Shown here in pieces: positions 61,519-64,000 of a stretch of DNA of 64,000 nt; the first letter of the stretch is position 1; the number at the start of each line of letters is the position of its first letter. Under the pieces are notes generated by a model. It did no database searches. It was not told the DNA's origin and saw nothing but the letters and a program-made list of their open reading frames with translations. This stretch comes from Rallus limicola. Lineage: Eukaryota > Chordata > Aves > Gruiformes > Rallidae. The DNA lies in NCBI GenBank assembly GCA_022605955.1, contig JAKCOZ010000245.1:294622-358621 (forward strand), written 5' to 3'. The position numbers were made by a program, and so were the translations under genes.

Positions 61519-62904
61519 ATGCCTTTCAGGCCTAGCTTCTTTACTTTGGGAGTTATTGCTGGACGTTTAGCATGTTTTGAACTGCAGTCTGCTAGGGCCG
61601 AGAAAAGCACCGTAGGAGGTTCCAGGCATGTTCCCTCTTTTCAGGCAAAGGAAAAGGCTGAGAGCCAAAGTGACAGGGTCTGCTCGTGTGTCCTGTTAGG
61701 AGGTTTCAGACAAGCTATGCCTTTCAGTCCTAGCTTCTTTACTTTGGGAGTTATTGCTGGACGTTTAGCATGTTTTGAACTGCAGTCTGCTAGGGCCGAG
61801 AAAAGCACCGTAGGAGGTTCCAGGCATGTTCCCTCTTTCCAGGCAAAGGAAAAGGCTGAGAGCCAAAGTGACAGGGTCTGCTCGTGTGTCCTGTTAGGAG
61901 GTTTCAGACAAGCTATGCCTTTCAGGCCTAGCTTCTTTACTTTGGGAGTTATTGCTGGACGTTTAGCATGTTTTGAACTGCAGTCTGCTAGGGCCGAGAA
62001 AAGCACCGTAGGAGGTTCCAGGCATGTTCCCTCTTTCCAGGCAAAGGAAAAGGCTGAGAGCCAAAGTGACAGGGTCTGCTCGTGTGTCCTGTTAGGAGGT
62101 TTCAGACAAGCTATGCCTTTCAGGCCTAGCTTCTTTACTTTGGGAGTTATTGCTGGACGTTTAGCATGTTTTGAACTGCAGTCTGCTAGGTCCGAGAAAA
62201 GCACCGTAGGAGGTTCCAGGCATGTTCCCTCTTTCCAGGCAAAGGAAAAGGCTGAGAGCCAAAGTGACAGGGTCTGCTCGTGTGTCCTGTTAGGAGGTTT
62301 CAGACAAGCTATGCCTTTCAGGCCTAGCTTCTTTACTTTGGGAGTTCCTGCTGGACGTTTAGCATGTTTTGAACTGCAGTCTGCTAGGGCCGAGAAAAGC
62401 ACCGTAGGAAGTTCCAGGCATGTTCCCTCTTTCCAGGCAAAGGAAAAGGCGGAGAGCCAAAGTGACAGGGTCTGCTCGTGTGTCCTGTTAGGAGGTTTCA
62501 GACAAGCTATGCCTTTCAGGCCTAGCTTCTTTACTTTGGGAGTTATTGCTGGACGTTTAGCATGTTTTGAACTGCAGTCTGCTAGGGCCGAGAAAAGCAC
62601 CGTAGGAGGTTCCAGGCATGCTCCCTCTTTCCAGGCAAAGGAAAAGGCTGAGAGCCAAAGCGACAGGGTCTGCTCGTGTGTCCTGTTAGGAGGTTTCAGA
62701 CAAGCTATGCCTTTCAGGCCTAGCTTCTTTACTTTGGGAGTTATTGCTGGACGTTTAGCATGTTTTGAACTGCAGTCTGCTAGGGCCGAGAAAAGCACCG
62801 TAGGAGGTTCCAGGCATGTTCCCTCTTTCCAGGCAAAGGAAAAGGCTGAGAGCCAAAGTGACAGGGTCTGCTCGTGTGTCCTGTTAGGAGGTTTCAGACA
62901 AGCT
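61519..62904. repeat. Segment n310-n316, right copy of the 26-monomer offset repeat
   Basis: Partner of n284-n290 at 5,148 bp. It lacks GAGATCC in n313 and has GGTCCGAG there instead. Confidence 0.8.
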
Positions 62905-63894
62905 ATGCCTTTCAGGCCTAGCTTCTTTACTTTGGGAGTTATTGCTGGACGTTTAGCATGTTTTGAACTGCAGTCTGCTAGGGCCGAGAAAAGCACCGTA
63001 GGAGGTTCCAGGCATGTTCCCTCTTTCCAGGCAAAGGAAAAGGCTGAGAGCCAAAGTGACAGGGTCTGCTCGTGTGTCCTGTTAGGAGGTTTCAGACAAG
63101 CTATGCCTTTCAGGCCTAGCTTCTTTACTTTGGGAGTTATTGCTGGACGTTTAGCATGTTTTGAACTGCAGTCTGCTAGGGCCGAGAAAAGCACCGTAGG
63201 AGGTTCCAGGCATGTTCCCTCTTTCCAGGCAAAGGAAAAGGCTGAGAGCCAAAGTGACAGGGTCTGCTCGTGTGTCCTGTTAGGAGGTTTCAGACAAGCT
63301 ATGCCTTTCAGGCCTAGCTTCTTTACTTTGGGAGTTATTGCTGGACGTTTAGCATGTTTTGAACTGCAGTCTGCTAGGGCCGAGAAAAGCACCGTAGGAG
63401 GTTCCAGGCATGTTCCCTCTTTCCAGGCAAAGGAAAAGGCTGAGAGCCAAAGTGACAGGGTCTGCTCGTGTGTCCTGTTAGGAGGTTTCAGACAAGCTAT
63501 GCCTTTCAGGCCTAGCTTCTTTACTTTGGGAGTTATTGCTGGACGTTTAGCATGTTTTGAACTGCAGTCTGCTAGGGCCGAGAAAAGCACCGTAGGAGGT
63601 TCCAGGCATGTTCCCTCTTTCCAGGCAAAGGAAAAGGCTGAGAGCCAAAGTGACAGGGTCTGCTCGTGTGTCCTGTTAGGAGGTTTCAGACAAGCTATGC
63701 CTTTCAGGCCTAGCTTCTTTACTTTGGGAGTTATTGCTGGACGTTTAGCATGTTTTGAACTGCAGTCTGCTAGGGCCGAGAAAAGCACCGTAGGAGGTTC
63801 CAGGCATGTTCCCTCTTTCCAGGCAAAGGAAAAGGCTGAGAGCCAAAGTGACAGGGTCTGCTCGTGTGTCCTGTTAGGAGGTTTCAGACAAGCT

Positions 63895-64000
63895 ATGCCT
63901 TTCAGGCCTAGCTTCTTTACTTTGGGAGTTATTGCTGGACGTTTAGCATGTTTTGAACTGCAGTCTGCTAGGTCCGAGAAAAGCACCGTAGGAGGTTCCA
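63895..64000 (+). repeat. Partial monomer at right edge
   Basis: The first 106 bp of a unit, still in the 198-bp phase, carrying the GGTCCGAG variant (G to T) near 63,971. The array clearly continues to the right. Confidence 0.95.

Larger units (their letters stand above)
1..64000. repeat. 198-bp tandem satellite DNA array, whole window
   Basis: The same 198-bp unit recurs without a break. The landmark ATGCCTTTCAG starts at 139, 337, 535 and so on to 63895 on a 198-bp grid, with one excursion of -1 bp between about 40,452 and 42,197. All copies share one orientation. Consensus GC is about 50.5%. Almost every unit carries a CTGCAG (PstI) site and an AGGCCT (StuI) site, so either digest should give a 198-bp ladder. 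Differences between units are nearly all single-base substitutions. No inserted element or unique sequence was seen. High identity plus multi-monomer repeats of variants is what unequal exchange and conversion produce in centromeric or pericentromeric satellites. That location is inference, since no flank is present. The family is not recognised; it is not the 171-bp primate alpha satellite by length. The array continues past both edges. Confidence 0.98.

Noticed and set aside
1..64000. CRISPR array
   Set aside because: The repeated unit is 198 bp with no unique spacers between repeats, and variation is scattered through the unit.
1..64000. Primate alpha satellite or a CENP-B-box satellite
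   Set aside because: The unit is 198 bp rather than 171 bp and the consensus shows no TTCG...CGGGA core. The sequence does not resemble alpha satellite as I know it.
1..64000. Assembly artefact (one monomer copied by error)
   Set aside because: Hundreds of distinct substitutions in structured HOR patterns argue for real sequence. The exact copy number and the two 1-bp indels could still be affected by assembly.
1..64000. tRNA, rRNA, transposon or retroelement insertions
   Set aside because: The 198-bp landmark spacing is unbroken apart from two 1-bp changes, leaving no room for an inserted element. No such motif was seen in the consensus.

Overview
The whole 64,000-base window is one uninterrupted head-to-tail satellite DNA array. 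A single 198-bp monomer repeats from the first base to the last: 322 full monomers (139-63894, numbered n0 to n321 here, monomer n starting at 139+198n), plus 138 bp at the left edge and 106 bp at the right edge, about 323.2 copies. All copies point the same way. I see no gene, RNA gene, transposon, CRISPR array or unique sequence, and neither edge of the array is reached. By eye most monomers differ from the consensus at only about one to three positions.

The sequence suggests a eukaryotic centromeric, pericentromeric or other heterochromatic satellite. The grounds are size, purity, higher-order structure and a unit close to a nucleosome repeat length. The consensus is about 50.5% GC (57 G and 43 C per 198) with 4-5 CpG where about 12 are expected. 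CpG sites recur as TpG or CpA variants, which fits a genome with CpG methylation, such as a vertebrate or plant. I do not recognise the satellite family and cannot name the species.

Layout. Shared diagnostic substitutions show local, imperfect higher-order repeats (HORs) rather than one uniform HOR. From 0-7 kb there are 5-, 13- and 16-monomer duplications, with a GCTAAAAGCC variant found only there. At 11.6-18.5 kb there is an 11-monomer (2,178 bp) duplication. At 20-27 kb there are 5- and 13-monomer offsets. At 27.9-30.2 kb a 4-monomer (792 bp) HOR runs. At 33-44 kb there are 9- and 7-monomer repeats and a 45-monomer-distant copy. At 49.4-54.4 kb a 7-monomer (1,386 bp) HOR runs. At 54.6-63 kb there are 9- and 26-monomer repeats. 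Only two changes of length disturb the 198-bp phase over 64 kb: a 1-bp loss near 40,452 and a 1-bp gain near 42,197, which cancel.

Because 198 is 66 codons, one forward and one reverse frame stay open for kilobases and give apparent proteins of up to several thousand residues. I treat these as arithmetic by-products of the repeat, not genes. Within the monomer there are a diverged internal duplication (about 38 bp, offset 84 bp), a pyrimidine/purine hairpin and a splice-acceptor-like tract.
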